This document shows positions 43,619-52,249 of a stretch of DNA of 64,000 nucleotides, piece after piece (positions within the stretch are counted from its first letter, which is position 1; every line of letters begins with the position of its first letter). The stretch spans positions 1,674,001 through 1,738,000 of the forward strand of contig NZ_NFZS01000001.1 in assembly GCF_003264855.1 (NCBI RefSeq), written 5' to 3'. The stretch comes from Dyella jiangningensis (lineage in GTDB: Bacteria > Pseudomonadota > Gammaproteobacteria > Xanthomonadales > Rhodanobacteraceae). Under the pieces are notes generated by a model. It had not been told where the DNA came from. It saw only the letters and a list, made by a program, of their open reading frames with translations, and made no database searches. The position numbers were made by a program, and so were the translations under genes.

Positions 43619-44115
43619 GGTGCCTCCGCCTCCAGCCATGCATCGAAACGTTCAGGCGTCATCCGACCCTTGAGCTCGCCATCCATCATCATCGCCGGTG
43701 AACATGCGCAGTTGCCGAGGCAATAGACCGGCTCCAGCGTGTAGGCGCCATCGGCCGTGGTCTGATGGAAATCGATGTCCAGTCGACGCTTGACATGCTG
43801 CTCCAGCGTGACAGCGCCCATCGCCTGGCAGGATTCCGCGCGGCACAGGTGGATCACCCGTCGGCCCGCGGGCCGCTGACGGAAGTGGTGGTAGAAAGTG
43901 ATCACGCCATGCACATCGGCGCGCGAGAGGTTCATCTCGCGCGCGATGAGGGGAACAGCCTCTTCCGGCACATAGCCCAGCGCATCCTGCACCCCATGGA
44001 GGATGGGGAGCAGGGCGCCGGGCATGTCCTTCAGCCGGCCGGTCACTTCGAGCACCGCGACGCGGATGTGCTCGGGAATGGCCGGCAGCACGGCGATATC
44101 GATCGCTCGTTTCAT
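43615..44115 (-). CDS. fdsG: Formate dehydrogenase gamma subunit
   Basis: FdsG is a NuoE-like subunit with one [2Fe-2S] cluster. The 166-aa protein has a helical N-terminus and a thioredoxin-like domain with cluster cysteines in CRAESCQAMG and CLGNCACSPA. It starts 16 bp after the transporter stop and is followed by fdsB with an ATGA overlap, the usual fdsGBA order. Confidence 0.95.
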   Translation of the reverse strand: MKRAIDIAVLPAIPEHIRVAVLEVTGRLKDMPGALLPILHGVQDALGYVPEEAVPLIAREMNLSRADVHGVITFYHHFRQRPAGRRVIHLCRAESCQAMGAVTLEQHVKRRLDIDFHQTTADGAYTLEPVYCLGNCACSPAMMMDGELKGRMTPERFDAWLEAEAP

Positions 44116-44131
44116 GTTTTGGCGGATCCTT

Positions 44132-45790
44132 TCAGAACAGTGCGGCAGCCTTCGTAATGGCTATCCATACACCGATCAGGAAGGGAATGCCAACCGCCGC
44201 CCAGGCGATCATGCCCACCACGCCGAAGCCACCGCGCGCCGCGTCCTGGGCATGGGTCGAGACGTTCGACGCTTCATGCTGCAGCGAACGCTCGCGGTCC
44301 AGATCCTCGTCCGTCATCAAGGCGCTTTCTTTCACCGGCTTGACCAGCAGGTTGCAGATCATGCCGACCAGCAGGAGCACGGCGAGGATGTAGAGCGTGC
44401 GGTCGTACACGAGGTTCTTGGCGACACCGGCGTTGAGTTGCGCTTCGCGTACCGCGGCAATGAGAAACGGCCCGACGATGCCCGCCACCGACCATGCCGT
44501 GAGCAGGCGGCCGTGGATCGCACCCACCATCTGCGTACCGAAGATGTCCGACAGATAAGCCGGCACGGTGGAGAAGCCACCGCCGTACATCGACAGGATG
44601 ATGCAGACCGCGATCACGAACGCGCCGGCCAGACCCATGTGGCCCAGCGTGGGCAGCGAGCAATACAGCGCGATGCCGAGGGCAAAGAAGATGAAGTAGG
44701 TGGTCTTGCGGCCGATGAAGTCGGAGGTCGAGGCCCAGAAGATGCGCCCCAGGCTGTTGAACAGGCTGATCAGGCCGACCAGCCCCGCCGCCGACGCTGC
44801 GATCGCAGCTTTTTGCGCCGCGCTGAGTTCGACGGCGCTATCGAGGCCGAGCAGCTTGCCGCCGAATACGTCCTGGAACATGGGGCTCGCCATCGACAAC
44901 ACACCGATGCCGGCGGTGACGTTCACGCACAGCACCGTCCAGATCAGCCAGAACTGCGGCGTCTTCCATGCGTTGCGCAGATGCACGTGGCGATGCGTGA
45001 TGAGCTTGTTGGCCGATTCCGCCGGCGGCGTCCAGCCCAGCGGTCGCCAACCCGAGGGCGGCACACGGAAACCGAACGCGCCCGCGGACATCGCGACGAC
45101 ATAGAGCAGGCCCATGCAGATCAGCGTGGACGACACGCCCGGCACGCCATTCGTGGTGAATTTCTGCATCAGCGCCACGGCGATCGGTGCACCGATCATC
45201 GCGCCACCGCCATAGCCCATGATGGCAAAGCCCGTGGCCAGCCCTCGTCGATCGGGAAACCATTTGATCAAGGTCGATACCGGCGATATGTAACCCAGGC
45301 CCTGGCCTATGCCGCCCAGCACGCCAGCACCGAGATAGACCAGCCACAGCTGATGCATCGACACGCCGATGCCACCGATCACCAGGCCGCCGCCCCAGCA
45401 CAGCGCGGCGATGAAGCCCGCCTTGCGAGGGCCGGCATGTTCCAGCCATGCGCCCCAGATCGCCGCGGAGATGCCAAGCATCGCGATGAAGGTTTCGAAA
45501 ATGTGATTGACCGCAGGCACCGTCCAGTTGCAGTCGGTGGCGAAGAGCTGGGCCAGGAAGCCGAGCTTCGCGCAAGCGGCCGGATCGGCCTCGGTGATCA
45601 GCTTGGTCATCGGCAGCCAGAACACGGAGAACCCGTACGCCATGCCGATGCTGAGGTGAATGGCCAGCGCCGCGGGTGGCACCAGCCATCGATTGAAGCG
45701 TGGTCCTGCAATCGTGCGTTCCCTGGCGAGTAACCCCGGCGACCCTCCCTTCGCCGTGGTAAGGACATCTGCTTCGGGCACGCTCACCAT
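44132..45790 (-). CDS. OFA-family MFS transporter, probable formate or oxalate carrier
   Basis: The 552-aa protein has twelve or so predicted membrane helices and matches the oxalate/formate antiporter branch of the MFS (for example AIHLSIGMAYGFSVFWLPMT, YGGGFSTVPAYLSDIFGTQM and IMGYGGGAMIGAPIAVAL). The ATG at 45790 has GGGGAG upstream; an in-frame TTG two codons earlier is less likely. As first gene of the fds operon it probably brings formate, or a formate-yielding acid, to the dehydrogenase. The substrate is inferred from context. Confidence 0.88.
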   Translation of the reverse strand: MVSVPEADVLTTAKGGSPGLLARERTIAGPRFNRWLVPPAALAIHLSIGMAYGFSVFWLPMTKLITEADPAACAKLGFLAQLFATDCNWTVPAVNHIFETFIAMLGISAAIWGAWLEHAGPRKAGFIAALCWGGGLVIGGIGVSMHQLWLVYLGAGVLGGIGQGLGYISPVSTLIKWFPDRRGLATGFAIMGYGGGAMIGAPIAVALMQKFTTNGVPGVSSTLICMGLLYVVAMSAGAFGFRVPPSGWRPLGWTPPAESANKLITHRHVHLRNAWKTPQFWLIWTVLCVNVTAGIGVLSMASPMFQDVFGGKLLGLDSAVELSAAQKAAIAASAAGLVGLISLFNSLGRIFWASTSDFIGRKTTYFIFFALGIALYCSLPTLGHMGLAGAFVIAVCIILSMYGGGFSTVPAYLSDIFGTQMVGAIHGRLLTAWSVAGIVGPFLIAAVREAQLNAGVAKNLVYDRTLYILAVLLLVGMICNLLVKPVKESALMTDEDLDRERSLQHEASNVSTHAQDAARGGFGVVGMIAWAAVGIPFLIGVWIAITKAAALF

Positions 45791-45870
45791 AAGCAACTCC
45801 CCGTTGTCGCCAGGCCAGGGGGCCTGGCATCAGGCGCGATCTTCAAGCGGCCACCGTCGGCGTTGCCACC

Positions 45871-45882
45871 CGACTTAAGTCG
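45871..45882. promoter_or_regulatory. Candidate operator of the fds operon
   Basis: CGACTTAAGTCG is a perfect 12-bp palindrome 81 bp upstream of the OFA transporter start. Its position suits a transcription factor site for the formate operon; the regulator is not in the window. Confidence 0.35.
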
Positions 45883-46682
45883 AATGCGTTCGCCGCAAGA
45901 TGTCGCGGCGGTATGGGACGTCGCCATCTTTGCTGCGTTGCGATGGGTGCGCGTACGAGCTGCCAGGCGGTTGCGGGCCGCATGTTTGCGGCTATGCGTC
46001 CGGAAGTGGGGCATGCTTGGACGGCGGATGACACGCTTGCAGCATGTGCCGCGGCAGTGCCGGATGCCGCCATGTTCAAAGGAATGGCCGTATCCGGGCG
46101 GCGAGCTCTTCCGTACGACTCCGAACCCTTTGCGTGCAAGTCATGCCTTGTAGCGGTAGACGCGTTCAACCGTATAGACGGCCATTTGCACTGAACTGCC
46201 GAGGTTGGGTTTATTGAGCATGTCCTGCGGCTCAGCGTTGACTGTGCTCACGGCGATGATATTGATCCCTCGTGCCGGTCTCTGCTGCTCTCGCCATGCG
46301 GGATGACGCGGACCGTCGATCATTCTCGTCCGGTGAGGCGATCCCGGCATCCGCGGCGCAGAGTGGGCCCCCAAGTCTGGCGGAGGACGGCGAATGTCAT
46401 CCAGGCGGCAAAGCAGGCGGGGTAAGCGAACATGCCTAAAAAGCGGTGAACAGGCGTGCCGGCCCAGTGGCGGATGGCCGCACGCGAGGTTCCGGCTGCG
46501 CGCCTTTCGCTGGGAGAGTGCGAAGCCCTGGTGGTCTGGGGGAGGCAAGGATGAGGGGAGCGCCGCCCCCTTGCCGGTGGAAAGGCGAAGACGCGCGTCG
46601 AGCGGCCACGGTGATGGGTTCAACCGGCCCATGGGCGGCGGTGAGCCGTCGACATATGCTTGCCCGGAAGCCATCGGTGTGC

Positions 46683-46698
46683 GTGGATATGCATCCAC
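46683..46698. promoter_or_regulatory. Candidate hairpin or operator before moeA
   Basis: GTGGAT-ATGC-ATCCAC has 6-bp perfect arms and ends 37 bp before the moeA start. It could be an operator or an RNA hairpin near the ribosome-binding region. Confidence 0.3.
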
Positions 46699-46735
46699 TG
46701 GACCTTCACTACGACCCCCATAGCGTTCACGTCAC

Positions 46736-48004
46736 ATGATCAGTTACGCCCAGGCACTGGAACGGCTTTGCGCGGATGTCCGGCCGTTGGCCGGCGAGGC
46801 TTGCCCGCTGTCTGCGGCATCCGGTCGCGTGCTTGCCCGCGACGTGGCCAGCCCCATGGATCTGCCTTCGTTCGACCACGCGGCCATGGACGGCTATGCC
46901 TTGTCGGCGAAGGGCGCCCTGGAAGCCGGGGCCGAGCACGACGTCGGCGGTTCGCAGGCCGCCGGTGATGCGACGACCGGCGCGCATTGCGGTGCCTGGG
47001 AAATCATGACGGGAGCCCCGCTGCCCGATGGGCTGGATACGGTGGTTCCGGTTGAACGCACGCAGCTGCTCAGCCAGGACGATGACGGCATGCCGGCGCG
47101 TATCCGCCTGCTGGAGCCGGTCGAACCGGGCGCCAATGTGCGCCTCGCCGGGAGTGACGTCGCAAGACGCGCGCACGTGTTGCCTGCAGGCATTCGCATC
47201 GAGCCCGCCCACGTCATGTTGCTGGCGGCCCTTGGCATCACGCATGTCGAAGTGGTGCGTACGCCGCGCGTGGCCATCGTCTGCACTGGCAAGGAGCTCC
47301 AGCCCGATCCGACGCAGCCGCTGGCAGCGGGCCAGATCCACAATTCCAATGGCCCCTATCTGCGCGCCGCATTGGCAGCCATGGGCGTGCAGGTCGTGTC
47401 GTGCGAAACCGTGGACGACACGTCGGACAACTACGCGCGCGCCGTGCAGGCGGCATGTACAGCGGGCGTCGATCTCATCGTCAGCACCGGCGCCGTGTCG
47501 ATGGGGCGCTACGATTTCGTGCCGGAGACCTTGCGCGGGCTCGGCGCCGAGGTGCTGTTCCACAAGGTCGCGATGCGGCCAGGCAAACCCCTGCTGGCGG
47601 CGCGCATGCGTGGTGGCGCTTTGGTCCTGGCGCTGCCGGGCACGCCGATGGCCGTCGCCGTGGGTTTGAGGTTCTTCACCGTCCCGGTGCTGCGGGCCAT
47701 GCAGCGACTGGGCAGCGAGCCGATCTTGCATGCATGCCTCGATACGGCCCAGCAGCCGAAGCAGGGTCTGCGGCATTTCCTGCGTGCGACGCTATTCCAG
47801 GATGGGGAAGGACGCCTGCATGCGGTGGTGCAGGGCCCGCAGCATCCGTTCCGCATCCGGCCCTTTGCCGAAGCGGACGCCTGGGTCGTTCTTCCCGAGA
47901 CCGCCGGCGATTGCCCCGCCGGCACGCTGGTACAGATCGTCAGCATGCAAGCCACTCCGGCTTTCCCACTGACACGCATGCACGCATCAGGAGCCATGGC
48001 ATGA
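46736..48004 (+). CDS. moeA: Molybdopterin molybdotransferase (first MoeA paralogue)
   Basis: MoeA inserts molybdate into adenylylated molybdopterin. The 422-aa protein has LPSFDHAAMDGYAL, the IMTGAPLPDGLDTVVPVE segment, STGAVSMGRYDFVPETLR, and VAMRPGKPLLAAR followed by ALPGTPMAVAVG (the usual motif is LPGNPVS; here Thr replaces Asn). It opens a co-directional run to the MoaE fusion, and its stop overlaps the next small gene (ATGA). A second MoeA-like gene lies later in the same run. Confidence 0.95.
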   Translation: MISYAQALERLCADVRPLAGEACPLSAASGRVLARDVASPMDLPSFDHAAMDGYALSAKGALEAGAEHDVGGSQAAGDATTGAHCGAWEIMTGAPLPDGLDTVVPVERTQLLSQDDDGMPARIRLLEPVEPGANVRLAGSDVARRAHVLPAGIRIEPAHVMLLAALGITHVEVVRTPRVAIVCTGKELQPDPTQPLAAGQIHNSNGPYLRAALAAMGVQVVSCETVDDTSDNYARAVQAACTAGVDLIVSTGAVSMGRYDFVPETLRGLGAEVLFHKVAMRPGKPLLAARMRGGALVLALPGTPMAVAVGLRFFTVPVLRAMQRLGSEPILHACLDTAQQPKQGLRHFLRATLFQDGEGRLHAVVQGPQHPFRIRPFAEADAWVVLPETAGDCPAGTLVQIVSMQATPAFPLTRMHASGAMA

Positions 48005-48345
48005 AGCTGCAGATCGAAGGACAAAGCCTGCGCGTGCGCATTGGCGAAGCCGAGCTGGCGCAGCTGCTCGCGGGGGGCGCCGTTCAATCGCAGACTCGCC
48101 TCGCTTCCGCCTTCACCATGGAGTGCGCGCTGCGTCTTGTGGAAGACGATGAAGCACGACTGTCGGGGCGCGCCGATGCATGGCTGATCGAGTTGCCCGG
48201 GAATGCGGTGCGCGAACACGCGGCGCGGCTTCCCACGCGCGAAGGGCTGACGTTCGTGCTGCCCACGGGGGATGGCGACGACGCGCTCGAACTGCTGTTC
48301 GACGTGGACGTGCGCGACAGCGTGAGGCAGCGCCGTTCGTCCTGA
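48001..48345 (+). CDS. DUF7009-like small protein of the moco operon
   Basis: The 114-aa protein starts at an ATG overlapping the moeA stop (ATGA) and ends 62 bp before modA. Its opening MKLQIEGQSLRVRIGEAELA resembles the start of DUF7009 proteins (MKLRI.GNS.R.RL...E). The rest is acidic, without cysteine, signal peptide or membrane segment. The function is unknown. Its place between moeA and modA suggests a link to molybdate or cofactor handling, but that is inference. Confidence 0.6.
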   Translation: MKLQIEGQSLRVRIGEAELAQLLAGGAVQSQTRLASAFTMECALRLVEDDEARLSGRADAWLIELPGNAVREHAARLPTREGLTFVLPTGDGDDALELLFDVDVRDSVRQRRSS

Positions 48346-48407
48346 GATTTGTTCCGGTACCACGCCCGCTTCATGGGCCCGCGCGCAGATGTAAGGAGAC
48401 GCGACGA

Positions 48408-49196
48408 ATGAAACGCCAGCTTGCCTCTTGTTTGCTCCTGCTGGTGGCGCTGCTGGCGCCATGGGCTACATCTGCGGCGGAGACACGGCACATCACCATT
48501 GCCGCGGCGGCCGACCTGCATGACGCCATGGGCAAGCTGGTCGAGGCATATCGCCATGATCATCCGGACGCCGTGCTTGACGTGGTCTTCGGTGCCTCAG
48601 GCACGTTGCTGACGCAGATCGAGCAGGGTGCGCCGTTCGAACTGTTCTTCTCTGCGGACAGCCAATATCCACAGCGACTTGTCGACCACGGCAAGGCGGG
48701 CGGTACACCGGTGCCGTATGCGCTGGGGCATCTGGTGATGTGGAGCGCGAGCATCGATATGCGTGGCGTGCAGGTCGCCGATCTGGCGCAACCACGCTTC
48801 GGCCGCATTGCGATCGCCAACCCGCAACACGCGCCCTATGGCAAGCGCGCCGAGCAGGCACTGCGCGCCGCGGGCATTTGGGACCAGGTGCAACCCCGGC
48901 TGGTGTTCGGCGAAAACATCGCGCAGACCGTGCAGTTCGCCCAGAGTGGCAACGCGCAGGTGGGGCTGGTTGCCGAATCGCTGGTATTGGCGTCGCCGGG
49001 CAAGGGCAGTTACGCCGCCGTGCCTTCATCGCTGCACGAGCCACTGCGGCAAAGTTTTGTGCTGACCAAGCGTGGCGCCGGCAACGCGCTGGCGGAGGAC
49101 TTCGCCCGCTACGTACAGCAGCCGCCTGCGCGCGCCATCCTGGCCCGGTACGGCTTCAGCCTGCCTGACGGCGCCGGCACTGGGCCGCAGCCGTGA
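48408..49196 (+). CDS. modA: Periplasmic molybdate-binding protein
   Basis: ModA captures molybdate for the ModBC transporter. The 262-aa protein has a signal peptide (LASCLLLLVALLAPWATSAA), then HITIAAAADLHDAMGKLVEA, the usual ModA opening, FGASGTLLTQIEQGAPFELF and SADSQYPQRL in the ligand cleft. AAGGAG precedes the ATG at 48408. Its stop overlaps the modB GTG start (GTGA). Confidence 0.95.
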   Translation: MKRQLASCLLLLVALLAPWATSAAETRHITIAAAADLHDAMGKLVEAYRHDHPDAVLDVVFGASGTLLTQIEQGAPFELFFSADSQYPQRLVDHGKAGGTPVPYALGHLVMWSASIDMRGVQVADLAQPRFGRIAIANPQHAPYGKRAEQALRAAGIWDQVQPRLVFGENIAQTVQFAQSGNAQVGLVAESLVLASPGKGSYAAVPSSLHEPLRQSFVLTKRGAGNALAEDFARYVQQPPARAILARYGFSLPDGAGTGPQP

Positions 49197-49876
49197 CGTT
49201 GCTTTCCGACCAGGACCTGCAAGCGCTTGGGCTGACGCTCCGGCTCGCGGGTGTCGTCACCCTGTTGCTCCTGCTGCTGGGGATGCCGCTGGCGTGGTGG
49301 CTGACCCATACGGATTCGCGCTGGCGGCGGCCGATCGCGGCCGTGGTGGCGTTGCCCCTGGTATTGCCGCCCACGGTCCTGGGCTTTTATCTCCTGATGC
49401 TGCTGGGGCCGGATGGCGTGGTCGGGCGCGCCGTTGCGGCGCTCGGCCTGGAGGCGCTTCCCTTCAGCTTCCGGGGCCTGGTGGTGGCCTCGATGCTCTA
49501 CTCGCTGCCCTTCGTGGTGCAGCCGCTGCACAATGCCTTCGAAGCGATCGGCCATCGGCCACTGGAGGTCGCCGCCTGCCTTGGCGCCGGGCCCGTGGAT
49601 CGCTTCGTCACGGTGGCTTTGCCGCTCGCATGGCCGGGCGTCGTCACGGCGGTGGTGCTTGGCTTCGCACACACCGTGGGCGAGTTCGGCGTCGTGCTCA
49701 TGATCGGCGGCAACATCCCCGGCCAGACCCGCGTGCTGTCCATGCGCATCTACGACCATGTGCAGGCGGGCGAATACCACCAGGCCAACGTGCTGTCCCT
49801 GTGCCTGCTGGTGGTTTCGTTCGCCGCGCTGCTTGCCATGTCCCTGCTTCGCCCGCGCGGGTACGTGCGTGACTGA
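49193..49876 (+). CDS. modB: Molybdate ABC transporter permease
   Basis: ModB forms the membrane channel of the molybdate importer. The 227-aa protein starts at GTG 49193, overlapping the modA stop. It has about five membrane helices and the permease EAA-loop sequence EAIGHRPLEVAACLGAGPVD. The end reaches into modC: the modC GTG at 49869 overlaps by 8 bp. Confidence 0.94.
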   Translation: MTLLSDQDLQALGLTLRLAGVVTLLLLLLGMPLAWWLTHTDSRWRRPIAAVVALPLVLPPTVLGFYLLMLLGPDGVVGRAVAALGLEALPFSFRGLVVASMLYSLPFVVQPLHNAFEAIGHRPLEVAACLGAGPVDRFVTVALPLAWPGVVTAVVLGFAHTVGEFGVVLMIGGNIPGQTRVLSMRIYDHVQAGEYHQANVLSLCLLVVSFAALLAMSLLRPRGYVRD

Positions 49877-50957
49877 AGCGGCGCACGGGCTCGATGCAAA
49901 ACTCGCGCTGCGTCGAGGCGCCCTGGTGCTGGACGTCGATATCGCCTTGCCCGCGCGCGGCATCACCGCGTTGTTCGGGCCGTCCGGTGCGGGCAAGTCG
50001 ACTTGCCTGCGTGCGATCGCCGGCCTCGAACGAGACGGCGTCGGCCGCGTGTCATTCGGCCACGACGTGTGGCAGGACTCGTCGCGGCGCATCTTCGTGC
50101 CGCCTCACCGGCGGCGACTCGGTTATGTGTTCCAGGAACCGAGCCTGTTCATCCATCACTCCGTGGCGGGCAACCTCGATTACGGCTACCGGCGCGCCAG
50201 GCGACCGGCGCACCTGGACCGGGAGGGCATGATCGATCGCTTCGGCCTGCGCGCCTTGCTCGATCGCCGCGTCGGTACGCTGTCCGGCGGAGAACGCCAG
50301 CGGGTTTCCATGGTGCGTGCGCTGTTGTCCGATCCTGCCTTGCTGCTGTTCGACGAGCCGCTGTCCGCACTCGACACCACTGCGCGCGCCGACCTGCTGG
50401 GTTGCCTCGAACGGCTGCACGGTACGCTGCGGGTCCCGATGATTTACGTCAGCCATAACATCGACGAGGTGGTGCGACTGGCGGATCACATCGTGCTGCT
50501 CGACGACGGCCACGTGGTCGCGCAGGGCAGTCCGCAGGACACGCTGACGCGTCTTGACCTCCCGCCTGCCTTGGGCGAAGCGCTCGGATCGGTCGTCGAA
50601 GGCGCGGTCTCCGGCATCGACACGCACGACCAGCTGATCGAGCTGGCATTTGCCGGGGGAACGCTTTCGCTTCCCTATCACGGCGAAACGATAGGGCAGT
50701 CGATGCGCTGCCGCATCGCGGCGCGCGACGTCGTGTTGACCCGGGAGAGACAAGTGTCCACCAGCGCATTGAACCAGGTCGCCTGTCGCATCGTTGCGAT
50801 GGCGGATGCCGGCGTGTCTTCGCAATGCCTGGTGCAACTCGACGCTTCCGGTGCGGCCTTGCTTGCCCGTATCACGCGCCGCTCCTGGCATGCGCTGGGG
50901 CTGTCCGCGGGGGACGAGGTGTGGGCGCAGGTCAAAGCCGTGGCGCTGGGGGCATGA
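49869..50957 (+). CDS. modC: Molybdate ABC transporter ATP-binding protein
   Basis: ModC powers molybdate uptake. The 362-aa protein begins at GTG 49869 (VTEAAHGLDAKLAL), overlapping modB by 8 bp; no other start keeps the full ABC domain without a long overlap. Walker A is GPSGAGKST, the signature is LSGGERQR and Walker B is LLLFDEPLSALD. The C-terminal part (about 290-362) is a TOBE/Mop domain (TSALNQVACRIVAMADAG) that binds oxyanion and gives feedback inhibition. Confidence 0.95.
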   Translation: MTEAAHGLDAKLALRRGALVLDVDIALPARGITALFGPSGAGKSTCLRAIAGLERDGVGRVSFGHDVWQDSSRRIFVPPHRRRLGYVFQEPSLFIHHSVAGNLDYGYRRARRPAHLDREGMIDRFGLRALLDRRVGTLSGGERQRVSMVRALLSDPALLLFDEPLSALDTTARADLLGCLERLHGTLRVPMIYVSHNIDEVVRLADHIVLLDDGHVVAQGSPQDTLTRLDLPPALGEALGSVVEGAVSGIDTHDQLIELAFAGGTLSLPYHGETIGQSMRCRIAARDVVLTRERQVSTSALNQVACRIVAMADAGVSSQCLVQLDASGAALLARITRRSWHALGLSAGDEVWAQVKAVALGA

Positions 50958-51039
50958 TGGATATCGCGCGTTTGATTGTGCAACGCGGTCGCCGATCCCA
51001 TAATCGTTGCCAGCATCTCGATGGGGTTGCCACGGTGCC

Positions 51040-52248
51040 ATGTCCATGACCGAGCTGATCAGCGTCGCGCAGGCGGAATCGCTCATTGCCGAGCACATGC
51101 CCTCGTTCGGCAGCGAACGGGTGCCGCTGCACCAGGCGGCCGGTCGCATCCTGCGCCAGCCGGTGTATGCCGAGCACGATCATCCGCCGTTTGACCGCGT
51201 CATGATGGACGGCATCGCCATCCACTGGCATGAAAACCTGCCACGCGCTTTCACCCTGACCGGTGTCCAGCTGGCCGGCATGGCGATGCAGGCGCTGGTC
51301 GCCACCGACACGTGCATCGAGGTGACCACGGGCGCGATGCTGCCGGCCGGATGCGACTGTGTCATCCCGGTGGAGCAGGCTCAGCGCGACGGAGACTCCT
51401 ATCGGCTGGTCGACGGCTATCAGCCCGCGCGCGGACAGTTCATCCACTCGCGCGGATCGGACTGCGTGGTCGGGGAACAGCTGCTGGATGTGGGTACGCG
51501 CATCGGCGCGCCGGAAATGGCCTTGCTCGCCGCCAATGGCTTTGCGCAGATCGAAGTGGCCGCGATGCCCTCCATCGCCATCGTTTCCACCGGCGATGAA
51601 CTGGTGGACGTGGGTGCGCCATTGGGTGAAGGGCAGATCCGCCGGTCCAACGACATCGCAGTGGCGACCGCGCTGCGGCTGCACGGGTTCGAACGCATTG
51701 CCATCGAGCATGTCATCGACGATGAGCAGGCTACGCGCCACACCCTGGCGAGGCTGCTGGCCACGCACGACGTGTTGATCCTGTCGGGCGGCGTGTCGAT
51801 GGGGCAGCGCGACTACGTGCCCTCGGCGCTGCAAGCGCTCGATGTGCGGCGCGTGTTTCATCGCATCGCGCAGAAGCCGGGCAAGCCCATGTGGTTCGGT
51901 ATCGGGCCGCAGCAGCAATGCGTGTTCGCCTTGCCCGGCAACCCGGTGTCCGCCCTGGTCTGTGCGGTGCGCTATGTTCGTCCCGCGCTGCTCGCCGCCA
52001 TGGGCACCACGGCGACATCCGTGGAGACGGTTTGTCTCGATGCTTCGATGGATACGCACGCCATGTTGACCAGCTTCGTTCCCGCGCACGTGCATACCGA
52101 TGCGCTGGGACTCACCATGGCGCACCCCGTGCCTTCGCGGACGTCGGGCGACTTCTCATCGTTGCCGCGCACGCATGGCGTGCTGCAGCTGGCCCCTGGC
52201 CTGGGCCCATTGCCGGCCGGCGCCGTCGCCGCGTTCTATCGGTGGTGA
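51040..52248 (+). CDS. MoeA-like molybdotransferase (second paralogue)
   Basis: This 402-aa protein is a distinct MoeA-family member, clearly diverged from the one at 46.7 kb. It has HPPFDRVMMDGIAIHW, EVTTGAMLPAGCDCVIPVE, STGDELVDVGAPLGEGQIRR, SGGVSMGQRDYVPSALQ and FALPGNPVSALVC, with the full LPGNPVS motif that the first copy lacks. The start may be the ATG at 51040 or 51046; a TTG further upstream is less likely. It lies 82 bp after modC and one base before the moaA start. The two paralogues may act on different cofactor steps or enzymes. Confidence 0.9.
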   Translation: MSMTELISVAQAESLIAEHMPSFGSERVPLHQAAGRILRQPVYAEHDHPPFDRVMMDGIAIHWHENLPRAFTLTGVQLAGMAMQALVATDTCIEVTTGAMLPAGCDCVIPVEQAQRDGDSYRLVDGYQPARGQFIHSRGSDCVVGEQLLDVGTRIGAPEMALLAANGFAQIEVAAMPSIAIVSTGDELVDVGAPLGEGQIRRSNDIAVATALRLHGFERIAIEHVIDDEQATRHTLARLLATHDVLILSGGVSMGQRDYVPSALQALDVRRVFHRIAQKPGKPMWFGIGPQQQCVFALPGNPVSALVCAVRYVRPALLAAMGTTATSVETVCLDASMDTHAMLTSFVPAHVHTDALGLTMAHPVPSRTSGDFSSLPRTHGVLQLAPGLGPLPAGAVAAFYRW

Positions 52249-52249
52249 C

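Larger units (their letters stand above)
45791..46735. other. Long divergent intergenic region between fds and moco operons
   Basis: This 945-bp gap lies between the start codons of two divergent operons. Small open frames exist, but none has a recognisable product, ribosome-binding site or consistent codon pattern. Marked sequences are a perfect palindrome CGACTTAAGTCG (45871-45882), the complementary segments GGCAAGG and CCTTGCC near 46.54-46.59 kb, and GTGGAT-ATGC-ATCCAC (46683-46698) 38 bp before moeA. I could not align the moeA leader to the Moco riboswitch pattern from memory. Confidence 0.5.

Noticed and set aside
43618-43639. Longer fdsB start at 43639
   Set aside because: The ATG at 43618 overlaps the fdsG stop in the usual ATGA form and gives the canonical N-terminus.
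46141-46698. A 185-codon minus-strand frame in the fds-moco gap
   Set aside because: No ribosome-binding site, no recognisable domain and a proline/arginine-rich composition typical of chance frames.
46480-46735. Molybdenum-cofactor riboswitch upstream of moeA
   Set aside because: Some complementary GC-rich segments exist, but I could not align them to the class pattern. A covariance-model search would be decisive.
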